Below are positions 7,591 through 15,544 of a DNA stretch of 41,459 nucleotides, piece after piece; the first letter of the stretch is position 1, and every line of letters begins with the position of its first letter. A program made the position numbers and the translations under genes. The DNA is from Deltaproteobacteria bacterium (GTDB lineage Bacteria; Desulfobacterota; Desulfarculia; Adiutricales; Adiutricaceae): assembly GCA_031273455.1 (NCBI GenBank), contig JAISRZ010000065.1, positions 110,907 to 152,365 on the forward strand, read 5' to 3'. The notes below the pieces were generated by a model that saw nothing but the letters and a program-made list of their open reading frames with translations, searched no databases and had not been told where the DNA came from.

Positions 7591-10251
7591 ATGGCTAGTT
7601 TGGAAACCCTAAAAGATATTAGTCAAAAAATCCGTAAATCCGCTTTAGCTGGGGAGAAGTGGCTGACGGACAACGAACCGGAAGTGGGTTCCCAAGAGGC
7701 CTTAAAAAAGGGCTTACGCCGCTCGGCCCGGCTGTTAAACGGCTACTCCCAAGCCGCCAGCACCAAGGCGGGGGTGGCGGTGTTTGGGCCTAGCCAGGCC
7801 GGTAAATCCACCCTCATCTCGGCTCTGGCCAAAGGGCCCACCGGATCCTTAAAGGCTGACTTTGGGGAGACGATTTTAGACTATTTAACTCAGATTAACC
7901 CGGAGGGCGGCAACGAGACCACTGGTTTAGTCACCCGGTTCTCTTTGGAGCGGCCCTTTGACCCCCCGGACAAGGATACGCCAGTCCGGCTTAAGCTTTT
8001 TACGGAAATCGACATCGTCAAGATCTTGGCCAACACCTATTACGGCGAGGCTAAAGGGGCGGTCAAGCTGGATCCTGAGATCTTCCAAAAGACCTTGGAG
8101 CCTTTAACCAAGAAACCCCCGGTCAAGAACAACTTAACCTTGGACGATATGGAGGATTTGGCGGAGTACGTTAAAGGCGTCTCCGAGTTTTCCGCGTCCG
8201 GGCCATTACTGGATAGCCACTTCTGGCCTTTGGCCGTGGGGTTAGGTTACCGATTAAGCTTAGAGGACCGGGCCACTCTTTTTAGCCTATTGTGGGGTAA
8301 CGTGGGGGAGTTCACCAGCCTTTATTTGCGCTTGTATAAGGCTTTGGAGGCTTTGGGCCACGAGGAGATCGCTTTTTGCGGGTTAAACGCCTTTTACGAG
8401 CCTGAGCTAGCTAGCGACAGCCGGAAAAACAGCGTTTTGCACGTGGATCGGTTACTGGGCTTATTAAGCGACACCGGCGACCAAGTGACCGTGGTGAGCC
8501 AAAGCGGGAAAAAGGCGGCCCTTTTTCGACCGGTTTTAAGCGCTCTAATAGCTGAGATCCACGTTAAAGTCGTGGAAAAGCCGGGCGACTTTATGGATTA
8601 CGCGGATATCTTGGACTTTCCGGGGTACCGGGCTCGGGAAAAGCTGACCGATATCGCGACGGAAATAAAGAACCCAGAGATCTTAAAGAAGTGCTTTTTA
8701 CGCGGGAAGGTGGCTTACCTCTTTGAAAGGTACCGGTCCCGGAGCGAGATCACGGCCATGCTTTTATGCGTGGCCGAGTCGGTCCAAAACAACCCGGATC
8801 TGCCCGGGGTCATTAACGATTGGGTTAAAAGCGCCCACGGGGAGACCCCGGAGGATCGCTTGGATAAACCCATCTGCCTTTTTTTGGTTTTAACCAAGTT
8901 TGATCGGGTCCTAGAAGCCCAAGCCGGTAGCACGGATCCCGCCACCCGCTGGCTTAACCGTTATAACGCCTCGTTCTTGCAATTCTTTGGGTCCTTTGAG
9001 TGGCCCTTAGTCTGGGCGAAACGAGGGCAAACGGCCTTACCCTTTAACAACATCTTCTGGCTTTTAAACCCGACCGTGGCCAAAGCGTATTTTAAAATTG
9101 AGCCTGACCAAGTCTCCGGGGTGGATAAGGTGGTGGGCGTTAGAGAAGACCAGATCGAGAACATGGAACAGTTCCATAATGGTTATTTGGCCACGGATAT
9201 CACCCGGAAACACATCAAAGACCCGGAGGCCGCTTGGCGGGCGGTGGTCAATGGCTCGGACGGTGGGGCCGCTTACATTATCGCTAGCTTAACCCCGGTT
9301 TTGGCCACGGATCTAAAACTTAACCAGTTATCCCATTTAACCAAAAGTGAGGCGCTTTTGGTGGAAAGTAATCTTAGAAATTTCTATCAAGGCGGCGATC
9401 GGGAAGAGGAAAGGGCGGTTAAACAAGCTTTGTTTAAGCGTTTAGCCGGGGTTTTCACCATTCTGCAATCCAGAAACTTAAGGTTTGGCCTGTTTTTGCG
9501 AGAGCTCATCCTGTCCGATGACGAGTGCCACGTTATTTTCTCCCAATCGTTTATGGATAACGAGTTCGCCGAGGAGGAAGAGGCCGCGGCCGCGGCCCAA
9601 GAGGAGCCGGTGGACTTGGAGTCTTTGTTGTTTGGCGAGGAGCCGAGCGATTCCCCGACTAAAGCGTCCCCCGCCCAGAAAATGAGCGATTTCGCCAGTC
9701 GCTATCGGCGGCGTTTGGAAAACGCCTGGCAAGCCCGATTGGGGGCCACCTTGGAGGAGGCCCGTTTTTCCCGGTATTACGGCTTTAGCCGGGATCTTTT
9801 GCAACAGCTCGTTTCGGAGCTGGTCCAAGGGGCTAAGCGCTTAGGCGTGATGGAGGCCATAGAAACTAGCTTACGGCAAGCTTTAAGCTACACCAACGTT
9901 AACCCGGAACGGCTATTGTGGAAGCAGAGCCGCTTGGCTTCCACCGCCTTAGGGGAGTTTATCTTATTTTTAGGGACCCCGCCGACCCGGATGTCGGAAA
10001 AAGAAAGAACCGTCAACGTTTTAGGCCGGGAGACCACCCTCTTCGCTGACCAGCCCATTGTGGGCGAGTATCCGGTTTTACCGGAAATTCAGGCCAATTT
10101 TGACCAAACTTACTTCCAAGATTGGCTGAAAGCCTTGTATCGACTCATGATGATGAATGTGGACTTCGCGGAAAAGAATTACAATATCGAGGAAAACGCT
10201 CGGTTAGGCCAGATCATCGCCGATGGGACCACGGCGAGAGCCGGTCTTTAG
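7591..10251 (+). CDS. srfC: SrfC-family protein, predicted dynamin/GTPase-like NTPase
   Basis: An 886-residue protein matching the SrfC (putative virulence factor) family. The P-loop is GPSQAGKST at residues 66-74, a DFPG motif (G3/Walker B position) lies at 342-345, and TKFD (a G4-like NKxD variant) at 435-438. The unusual ~270-residue spacing between the first two implies a large insertion in the GTPase core. An Ala/Glu-rich segment lies at about residues 655-670, with a helical C-terminus after it. It has no signal peptide and is cytoplasmic. It follows srfB by 33 bases with AAAGG before the ATG. In Salmonella and other bacteria SrfB and SrfC are encoded together, so a joint complex is likely. 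Nucleotide specificity is not shown by the sequence. Confidence 0.88.
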   Translation: MASLETLKDISQKIRKSALAGEKWLTDNEPEVGSQEALKKGLRRSARLLNGYSQAASTKAGVAVFGPSQAGKSTLISALAKGPTGSLKADFGETILDYLTQINPEGGNETTGLVTRFSLERPFDPPDKDTPVRLKLFTEIDIVKILANTYYGEAKGAVKLDPEIFQKTLEPLTKKPPVKNNLTLDDMEDLAEYVKGVSEFSASGPLLDSHFWPLAVGLGYRLSLEDRATLFSLLWGNVGEFTSLYLRLYKALEALGHEEIAFCGLNAFYEPELASDSRKNSVLHVDRLLGLLSDTGDQVTVVSQSGKKAALFRPVLSALIAEIHVKVVEKPGDFMDYADILDFPGYRAREKLTDIATEIKNPEILKKCFLRGKVAYLFERYRSRSEITAMLLCVAESVQNNPDLPGVINDWVKSAHGETPEDRLDKPICLFLVLTKFDRVLEAQAGSTDPATRWLNRYNASFLQFFGSFEWPLVWAKRGQTALPFNNIFWLLNPTVAKAYFKIEPDQVSGVDKVVGVREDQIENMEQFHNGYLATDITRKHIKDPEAAWRAVVNGSDGGAAYIIASLTPVLATDLKLNQLSHLTKSEALLVESNLRNFYQGGDREEERAVKQALFKRLAGVFTILQSRNLRFGLFLRELILSDDECHVIFSQSFMDNEFAEEEEAAAAAQEEPVDLESLLFGEEPSDSPTKASPAQKMSDFASRYRRRLENAWQARLGATLEEARFSRYYGFSRDLLQQLVSELVQGAKRLGVMEAIETSLRQALSYTNVNPERLLWKQSRLASTALGEFILFLGTPPTRMSEKERTVNVLGRETTLFADQPIVGEYPVLPEIQANFDQTYFQDWLKALYRLMMMNVDFAEKNYNIEENARLGQIIADGTTARAGL

Positions 10252-10266
10252 CCATAAAGGACGCGC

Positions 10267-11496
10267 ATGAAAGCGACCGTTAAAAATGATGACCAAATAG
10301 GTCGGGGCCACGCTCTTTTGATTATCCGCTTCGATGAGGATGACCCTAAACCCCCGGCCGACGAGAAGTTCGCGGTCTCGGTCAAAAGTCACCCGTCTGG
10401 GACTTTTTTGCAAGCCCCAGGCGGTCAAGCCCTCTGGGTGGAGGGGGCCGAGACTTATTTTGACGTTAAAACCCGGTCCTATGAGTCCAATGAGTTGACT
10501 TTGGAGCTGGGGCCTTGGTTCACCAACGCCTTTCAGGATAATATCCACTTTTTCTACTTAAAGGGCTCTTACGCTAATTACCCGGTTCTAAAGGCCGAGA
10601 CCCGTAAAGTCTGGAAGCCGCCTCGAGGCCTTGAGTCCATTGAGTTACCGGATCAAAACGCCAAGTTCGCCCAAAAACCCCCGGAGGATTTATCGACCCT
10701 GAACCGTCCGGAAAAAACCGCGCCCGCGCCCGAGCCCGCGCCAGTGGAAGTCGCCCCGATCATTGAGAGCCCGCCGCCTCCGGTCGAGGAGATCTTACCG
10801 CCACCGCCATCGCCGCCGCCAACGCCGGCTCCACTTGAGAAAAGCGAGAATAATATGGCGTCTAACTCTGATCTAGGCCGTCGACCGCCAGCTCCCCCGA
10901 GTATATCTGGCCAAAAAACTCGCCCGAGTTTAGCTGGCCAAAAAAGTGGACCCACGTCGAAAACGCCCATTTTTATCGCCCTTGGCTCTATACTCCTTTT
11001 AGTCATTGGGTTTTTGGCCTACCGTTTTCTGGGGGGAAAAGAGACTGGCGACGCTTCCACGCCTCCGCCAGAGGTGGCCGCCACCGAGACCCCGCCCGCT
11101 AAAGACGCGGCCCCGGTTGGAACGCCCTTGGAGCAAGCCCGCGAGTTATTGCGCTCTAACGCCTCGGAGGCCGATCTGTCCGCGGCTTTGGATCGGTTGG
11201 ATGGTCAACCGGGGGCGGAGGACGCGGTTTTTCTGTTGGCCAGAAGGTTAGCCCCCACTTCCCCGCCCCGGCGGTTAAGGTACGCGGCCTTTTACGATCC
11301 TCTGGACACTAGGCCCAAAGGCACGGTCAAACCCAACGCCAAGTTCGCCTTTGACGAGTACGCCGAGGCCAAAAAGGCGGGGGAAGAGGCCGCGGCCAGC
11401 CGCCAAGAAGCTTTACTGGAATGGGCTAAGGCCAACGCCAAATCCGGCGATGAGGGGGCCTTAGCTCTAATGGAACTGGCCAAGAAGGGCTTTTAA
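10267..11496 (+). CDS. uncharacterised single-pass membrane protein between srfC and the vWA gene
   Basis: 409 residues with no family I recognise. Residues 1-125 form a probably all-beta cytoplasmic domain. A Pro/Glu-rich linker (about 150-195) and a basic GQK-containing stretch lead to one membrane helix (IFIALGSILLLVIGFLAY, about residues 237-255). The remaining ~150 residues are periplasmic, start Pro/Thr-rich, and include a helical portion rich in Ala and Glu. The topology matches the SrfA-like proteins, but no GCW six-cysteine domain is present. AAAGGA stands before the ATG, 15 bases after srfC. The position suggests it links SrfB/SrfC in the cytoplasm to the periplasmic vWA protein encoded next. 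Confidence 0.8.
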   Translation: MKATVKNDDQIGRGHALLIIRFDEDDPKPPADEKFAVSVKSHPSGTFLQAPGGQALWVEGAETYFDVKTRSYESNELTLELGPWFTNAFQDNIHFFYLKGSYANYPVLKAETRKVWKPPRGLESIELPDQNAKFAQKPPEDLSTLNRPEKTAPAPEPAPVEVAPIIESPPPPVEEILPPPPSPPPTPAPLEKSENNMASNSDLGRRPPAPPSISGQKTRPSLAGQKSGPTSKTPIFIALGSILLLVIGFLAYRFLGGKETGDASTPPPEVAATETPPAKDAAPVGTPLEQARELLRSNASEADLSAALDRLDGQPGAEDAVFLLARRLAPTSPPRRLRYAAFYDPLDTRPKGTVKPNAKFAFDEYAEAKKAGEEAAASRQEALLEWAKANAKSGDEGALALMELAKKGF

Positions 11497-11524
11497 CGCT
11501 TAAAGGCTATAAGGACACGCGAAA

Positions 11525-13564
11525 ATGAGGAAAATCTGCCGTCCATTATTGGTGGTTTGGTTATTAACTCTATTTATTTTGGGAGGCGTTGAGCTAGCTA
11601 CGGCGGCCCAACCTCTTTTGATGCCAGGGAAGAAGACTATTTTTCAAAAGGTCATAACCCACCCCGGGGCGGCGCGTCATCAAGCCCCGGGCGGGCCAGC
11701 CCAAGACCCTCTAGTTCCTTTCTCCGTTCTGTACGTTTACGGTCGACAACTGGAAAACGGGAAATCCTGGCTTAATTGCGCGGGCAACTCCACCGGTAAA
11801 GATCTCTTCTGGTTACCGGGCGATCTGACCTCGGAATGGAAGCAGTCGTTAGCCTTAGTCTTTTCCCAGCGCGATGGGCGCCAGCCTTTGATGTTTTTTA
11901 AAAGAAAAAACGATCTGGTTAACTTGGCCTCGAGCCCGGGGATAACTAATAATCTTAAGAGTTTGGCCCAGTATTTCGCGGATTTTCGGGACTCCGGCAA
12001 AGACGCCCCGGATAACTTTCCGGTCGTGGCCATGGAGCCGGACGATGAGGAAGGGGCGGTCCCTTACAACCATTTTTACCTTATGCCCATCTTTAGTTAC
12101 GATGAGCAGTTTGACGCGGTTAAGCTCCTAGAGGTTGGCTCCATTGACCCCAACGTGGACGAAAGCGAGGAGGGCGATGACGCGGAAAAGGGCGGCGGCC
12201 CGCGCGGAGCCGGCGAAAAGGGAGGCCCGCCTAAAGATCGGCCCACCACGGCCTTCGCCTTTGTCATAGACACCACCATTTCCATGGGCCCCTACATTGA
12301 CCGTTGCCGGGATCTAACCCGCGACCTTTATGACAGCATTGAGGAGATGGGGCAAAGCGAAAACGTGGCTTTGGGCGTGGTGGCCTTTCGGAGTAGCGTT
12401 ATCGCGAGACCCGAGATTGAGTACACGACTAGGATTATCGCCCCTTTAACCACGGCCATGAGCCGGGATGAGTTTGAGGACGCTTTGGAGGAAGTCGAGG
12501 AAGCGCAAGCCTCCACCCACGCTTACGCTGAGGACTCTTTAGCCGGGCTGAACACGGCCATCGATAAACTGGACTGGAAGCCTTACCATGGCCGGGTCAT
12601 TTTCTTAATCACCGACGCTGGGCCTTTGCCCTTGGAGGATCCCTTTAACTCCATCCCGGCCACGCCGGACACTATCTTTGAGAAAGCTCGGGAAAAGAAC
12701 ATCCGCATCGTGACTTTGCATATTAAATCCCCAGCCGGGGTGGCCAACCATATGGCCGCGGAGCGGGCTTACTTATCTCTGTCCTTTGACACCGGCGGCG
12801 CTTCCACCTATGTGGACATTCCCGCGGATAACGCCCGGGTTGGGTCAGAGACTTTCATGGAAGTGACTGACACGATTATCGCCTTCATTGAGGAAGAGGT
12901 TTTTTCCAACGAGGAAGCGGCTCAAAGTCAGGCGGCCCCCCAAGAAAAGGTCAACCCCCGGAAAAAAAGTAACTCCAAAGCGGCCAATTTAGGGGCCATT
13001 TTGGGGCATTCTATCCGTTTGGACTACTTAGGCTCTAAGAATAAAGCCCGGGCCCCTCGGGTGGTGAAATCTTGGATACCCGATAAAGACTTGGCCAACC
13101 TGGATAAAAGCGATCCGACCCAGGTGCGGTCAGTCCAAGTGACGGTTTTGTTGACTAAAAACCAACTGAGCGCTTTAGCTCGCCAGCTCAACATCATTCT
13201 CACCAACGCGGAAAAGACCATTAGCGAGCAATCCACGGATTTCTTTAAGAATATCTTAGCCGCCTCGGCCCAGATTAGTCGCGATCCCAACCAGTTCACC
13301 TTAACCCCCTCGACCAAACTCGGGGATTTGGGGCTTTTAGGCGAGTTTTTGGAGGATCTGCCTTACAAAAGCCGCTTCATGGGCATGACTGAGGCTGACT
13401 GGTACAACATGAGCCCGGGCGAGCAGGATACCTTTGTGCGCAACATTAAGGCTTTACTTAAGTCCTACGATGACTTTGATCGGGATACGGACAAGTGGGG
13501 CAAGTTCGACCGCCAAAACGATGGCGAGTGGCTGTATCGCGTGCCGCTATCCTTGTTGCCTTAG
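11525..13564 (+). CDS. secreted vWA-domain protein resembling the periplasmic part of PpkA
   Basis: 679 residues with an N-terminal signal peptide (hydrophobic LLVVWLLTLFILGG, cleavage probably near TAA-Q). The mature N-terminus (LMPGKKTIFQKVITHPGA) recalls the C-terminal periplasmic region of type VI-associated PpkA kinases. An Asp/Glu/Gly-rich linker (about 210-235) precedes a von Willebrand A domain from about residue 243. Its metal site reads DTTIS (residues 249-253), with Thr in place of the first Ser of DxSxS, and LITDAG follows later. The C-terminal ~180 residues are helical. There is no kinase domain, so if it descends from PpkA only the sensor part remains. AAGGA precedes the ATG. 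It is directly followed by the TagT-, TagS- and TagR-like genes. Confidence 0.82.
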   Translation: MRKICRPLLVVWLLTLFILGGVELATAAQPLLMPGKKTIFQKVITHPGAARHQAPGGPAQDPLVPFSVLYVYGRQLENGKSWLNCAGNSTGKDLFWLPGDLTSEWKQSLALVFSQRDGRQPLMFFKRKNDLVNLASSPGITNNLKSLAQYFADFRDSGKDAPDNFPVVAMEPDDEEGAVPYNHFYLMPIFSYDEQFDAVKLLEVGSIDPNVDESEEGDDAEKGGGPRGAGEKGGPPKDRPTTAFAFVIDTTISMGPYIDRCRDLTRDLYDSIEEMGQSENVALGVVAFRSSVIARPEIEYTTRIIAPLTTAMSRDEFEDALEEVEEAQASTHAYAEDSLAGLNTAIDKLDWKPYHGRVIFLITDAGPLPLEDPFNSIPATPDTIFEKAREKNIRIVTLHIKSPAGVANHMAAERAYLSLSFDTGGASTYVDIPADNARVGSETFMEVTDTIIAFIEEEVFSNEEAAQSQAAPQEKVNPRKKSNSKAANLGAILGHSIRLDYLGSKNKARAPRVVKSWIPDKDLANLDKSDPTQVRSVQVTVLLTKNQLSALARQLNIILTNAEKTISEQSTDFFKNILAASAQISRDPNQFTLTPSTKLGDLGLLGEFLEDLPYKSRFMGMTEADWYNMSPGEQDTFVRNIKALLKSYDDFDRDTDKWGKFDRQNDGEWLYRVPLSLLP

Positions 13565-13580
13565 TGGTAAACGTTAGACC

Positions 13581-14309
13581 GTGACTAACCCTCTTTTAAG
13601 TTTTAATGAGGTCGTTAAAAAGCGGCCCGGGGGGAGGGGCTATGAGCTTTTTATTGAGAGCTTGGCTATTTTCCCCCAAGATCGCTTGGCTTTAGTGGGC
13701 GATTCGGGCAGCGGCAAAAGCACTCTTTTAGATCTAACGGCTCTGATCTTACGGCCCGAGGCGGCCAAAGGTTTTTGGTGGCGCCAAGGGGATAAGAGCC
13801 AGGCGGATCTTTTTCGGGCTTGGGAGAAAAAAGAGGTCCATCGGTTTGAGGCCATTAGGCGCGAGGAACTGGGTTACGTTACCCAAACAGGCGGGTTATT
13901 GCCTTTTTTATCGGTTAAAGACAATATCTTATTACCAGCGAAACTTAAAAAAACTGGGCCTAAAGCTTTAACGCGCTTAAATGAGCTAACTAAAGTTTTA
14001 AAGATCCAAGATCTTTTAAATAAACCGCCCCATAAGCTCTCCGTGGGGCAACGGCAAAGGGTGGCCATCGCTAGGGCCCTTATCCATGAGCCCAGCTTGA
14101 TTTTAGCCGATGAGCCCACCGCCTCTTTGGATCCGCCCACGGCTAAACTGGCTTTGGAGCTTTTATTAAACTTAAGCCAAGATCGAGCTTTAATTATTTC
14201 CACCCATAACCTGGACCTGATTAAAGATAAAGGTTTTACCATCCACCGGATAGTTTGCGAGGACGTGGACCCAAGTCAACCGGTGGTCGCTAAGTTAGAG
14301 ATGGCTTAG
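13581..14309 (+). CDS. TagT-like ABC transporter ATP-binding protein
   Basis: A 242-residue ABC ATPase of the LolD/MacB type. Walker A is GDSGSGKST near residue 40, the Q-loop area reads YVTQTGGLLPFL, the signature is LSVGQRQRVAIARAL, and Walker B is LILADEPTASLD with the H-loop in STHN. It should energise the FtsX-like permease encoded next. By order and partners (vWA protein before; permease and formylglycine-enzyme-fold protein after) it corresponds to TagT of the threonine-phosphorylation pathway. It starts with GTG 16 bases after the vWA gene and has no strong ribosome site, so it may be translationally coupled. Confidence 0.85.
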   Translation: MTNPLLSFNEVVKKRPGGRGYELFIESLAIFPQDRLALVGDSGSGKSTLLDLTALILRPEAAKGFWWRQGDKSQADLFRAWEKKEVHRFEAIRREELGYVTQTGGLLPFLSVKDNILLPAKLKKTGPKALTRLNELTKVLKIQDLLNKPPHKLSVGQRQRVAIARALIHEPSLILADEPTASLDPPTAKLALELLLNLSQDRALIISTHNLDLIKDKGFTIHRIVCEDVDPSQPVVAKLEMA

Positions 14310-14335
14310 GTTTATTAGGAGGGGCGCTCATTTTT

Positions 14336-15544
14336 TTGGTCACCCTAAGGCTGGCTCTTAAACGCTACGCCCACGACTATTTATTTTCCATTTGCTCGAT
14401 CTTTTCCCTAGTGGCCTTTTTAGTGCCCTTATTGACGCTCTTGGGGATTAGAGACGGCATTATTGGGACTTTAACCACGCGCTTGGTGGAAAACCCAAGG
14501 AACTTAGAGCTAACGCCCCGAGGGTCCGGGGCTTTTACGGATAGTTTTTTTAACGAGGTTAGAGCCCATCCCCGGGTTGGTTTTTTGATCCCGGAAACTC
14601 GGACTTTATCGGCCACCATGAGCCTTATAAAGCCGGACTTTCCGGCCTTACGGGTGGACCTGGCCCCGACCGGGCCCAATGACCCGATCATTAAAACGGC
14701 CACCCCACCGCCGACTACGGAAAAGTTAGACGACCACTCAGTGTACTTAACTAAGATCGCGGCCCAAAAGCTGGGTTTAAAACCTGGGGACGCCATCACC
14801 GGTCGGGTGGGGCGCTTAAAAGGCGGGATCGAGGAACCGGCCACGGTGGAACTGAAGGTGGTGGGTCTAGTCCCAGAGGAAGTGGCCGGGGGCTACTTCA
14901 TGTTCACGACTTTGCCCTTACTTAAGATGGTGGAAGACTATCGTAGCGGCTTTGAGGTTAAAGCTCTATCTTGGCCTGGTCGCGTTAAACCCGAGGCCCC
15001 GATTATCTACCCTCGTTTCCGTTTGTACGCCATTGATTTAGACGCGGTGGAAGAACTGAGGGCTTACTTAGGGAAAAAGGGCTTGGACATGGTCTCCAGG
15101 GCCGAGGAGATCGCCTTGGTTAGACGTTTAGATCACGCCTTTACAGTGGTCTTTTTGTCGCTTTTAGCTGTTGTCGGCGGCGGGGCCTTCGCCTCGGCGG
15201 CTAGTGGGGCGGTGGATCAGGTGGCTAAGATCCGCCGGTCTTTGGCCGTATTGGCTCTTTTAGGTTTAAGTCGAGCCCAGTTAATGCTTTTTACAGTTTT
15301 TCAGTCTATTTTGACTGGGGCTTTGGCGGTCGTTCTGGCGGAAGTTCTTTTTTGGGGCTTAAGCCAGCTTTTAAACACTTATTTTGGCGGCAATATGGGC
15401 TTGGGCGAGCGGGTTTGTCATCTTTCGCCCTATAAGCTGGCGATGGCTGGGGGAGCGGTTTTGGTTTTTATGCTGACCGCCTCCATCGCGGCTATGGCTA
15501 GTCTTTTAGATCTGGAGCCATCGGAGGGAATGCGCGATGTCTAG
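14336..15544 (+). CDS. TagS-like FtsX-family ABC permease
   Basis: 402 residues with the MacB/FtsX layout: an N-terminal membrane helix (YLFSICSIFSLVAFLVPLL), a periplasmic domain of about 230 residues, and three further helices at the C-terminal end (from about 265, 315 and 365). It pairs with the ATPase upstream. Such permeases act as mechanotransmitters or lipoprotein extractors rather than classic importers; TagS fits this size and layout. TTG at 14336 is the likely start, with AGGAGGGG about 11 bases upstream. The last 8 bases overlap the next gene, so the two are translationally coupled. Confidence 0.82.
   Translation: MVTLRLALKRYAHDYLFSICSIFSLVAFLVPLLTLLGIRDGIIGTLTTRLVENPRNLELTPRGSGAFTDSFFNEVRAHPRVGFLIPETRTLSATMSLIKPDFPALRVDLAPTGPNDPIIKTATPPPTTEKLDDHSVYLTKIAAQKLGLKPGDAITGRVGRLKGGIEEPATVELKVVGLVPEEVAGGYFMFTTLPLLKMVEDYRSGFEVKALSWPGRVKPEAPIIYPRFRLYAIDLDAVEELRAYLGKKGLDMVSRAEEIALVRRLDHAFTVVFLSLLAVVGGGAFASAASGAVDQVAKIRRSLAVLALLGLSRAQLMLFTVFQSILTGALAVVLAEVLFWGLSQLLNTYFGGNMGLGERVCHLSPYKLAMAGGAVLVFMLTASIAAMASLLDLEPSEGMRDV

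Noticed and set aside
9478..9828. Antisense frame of 116 codons within srfC
   Set aside because: A shadow of the sense codon pattern; no ribosome site or known motif.
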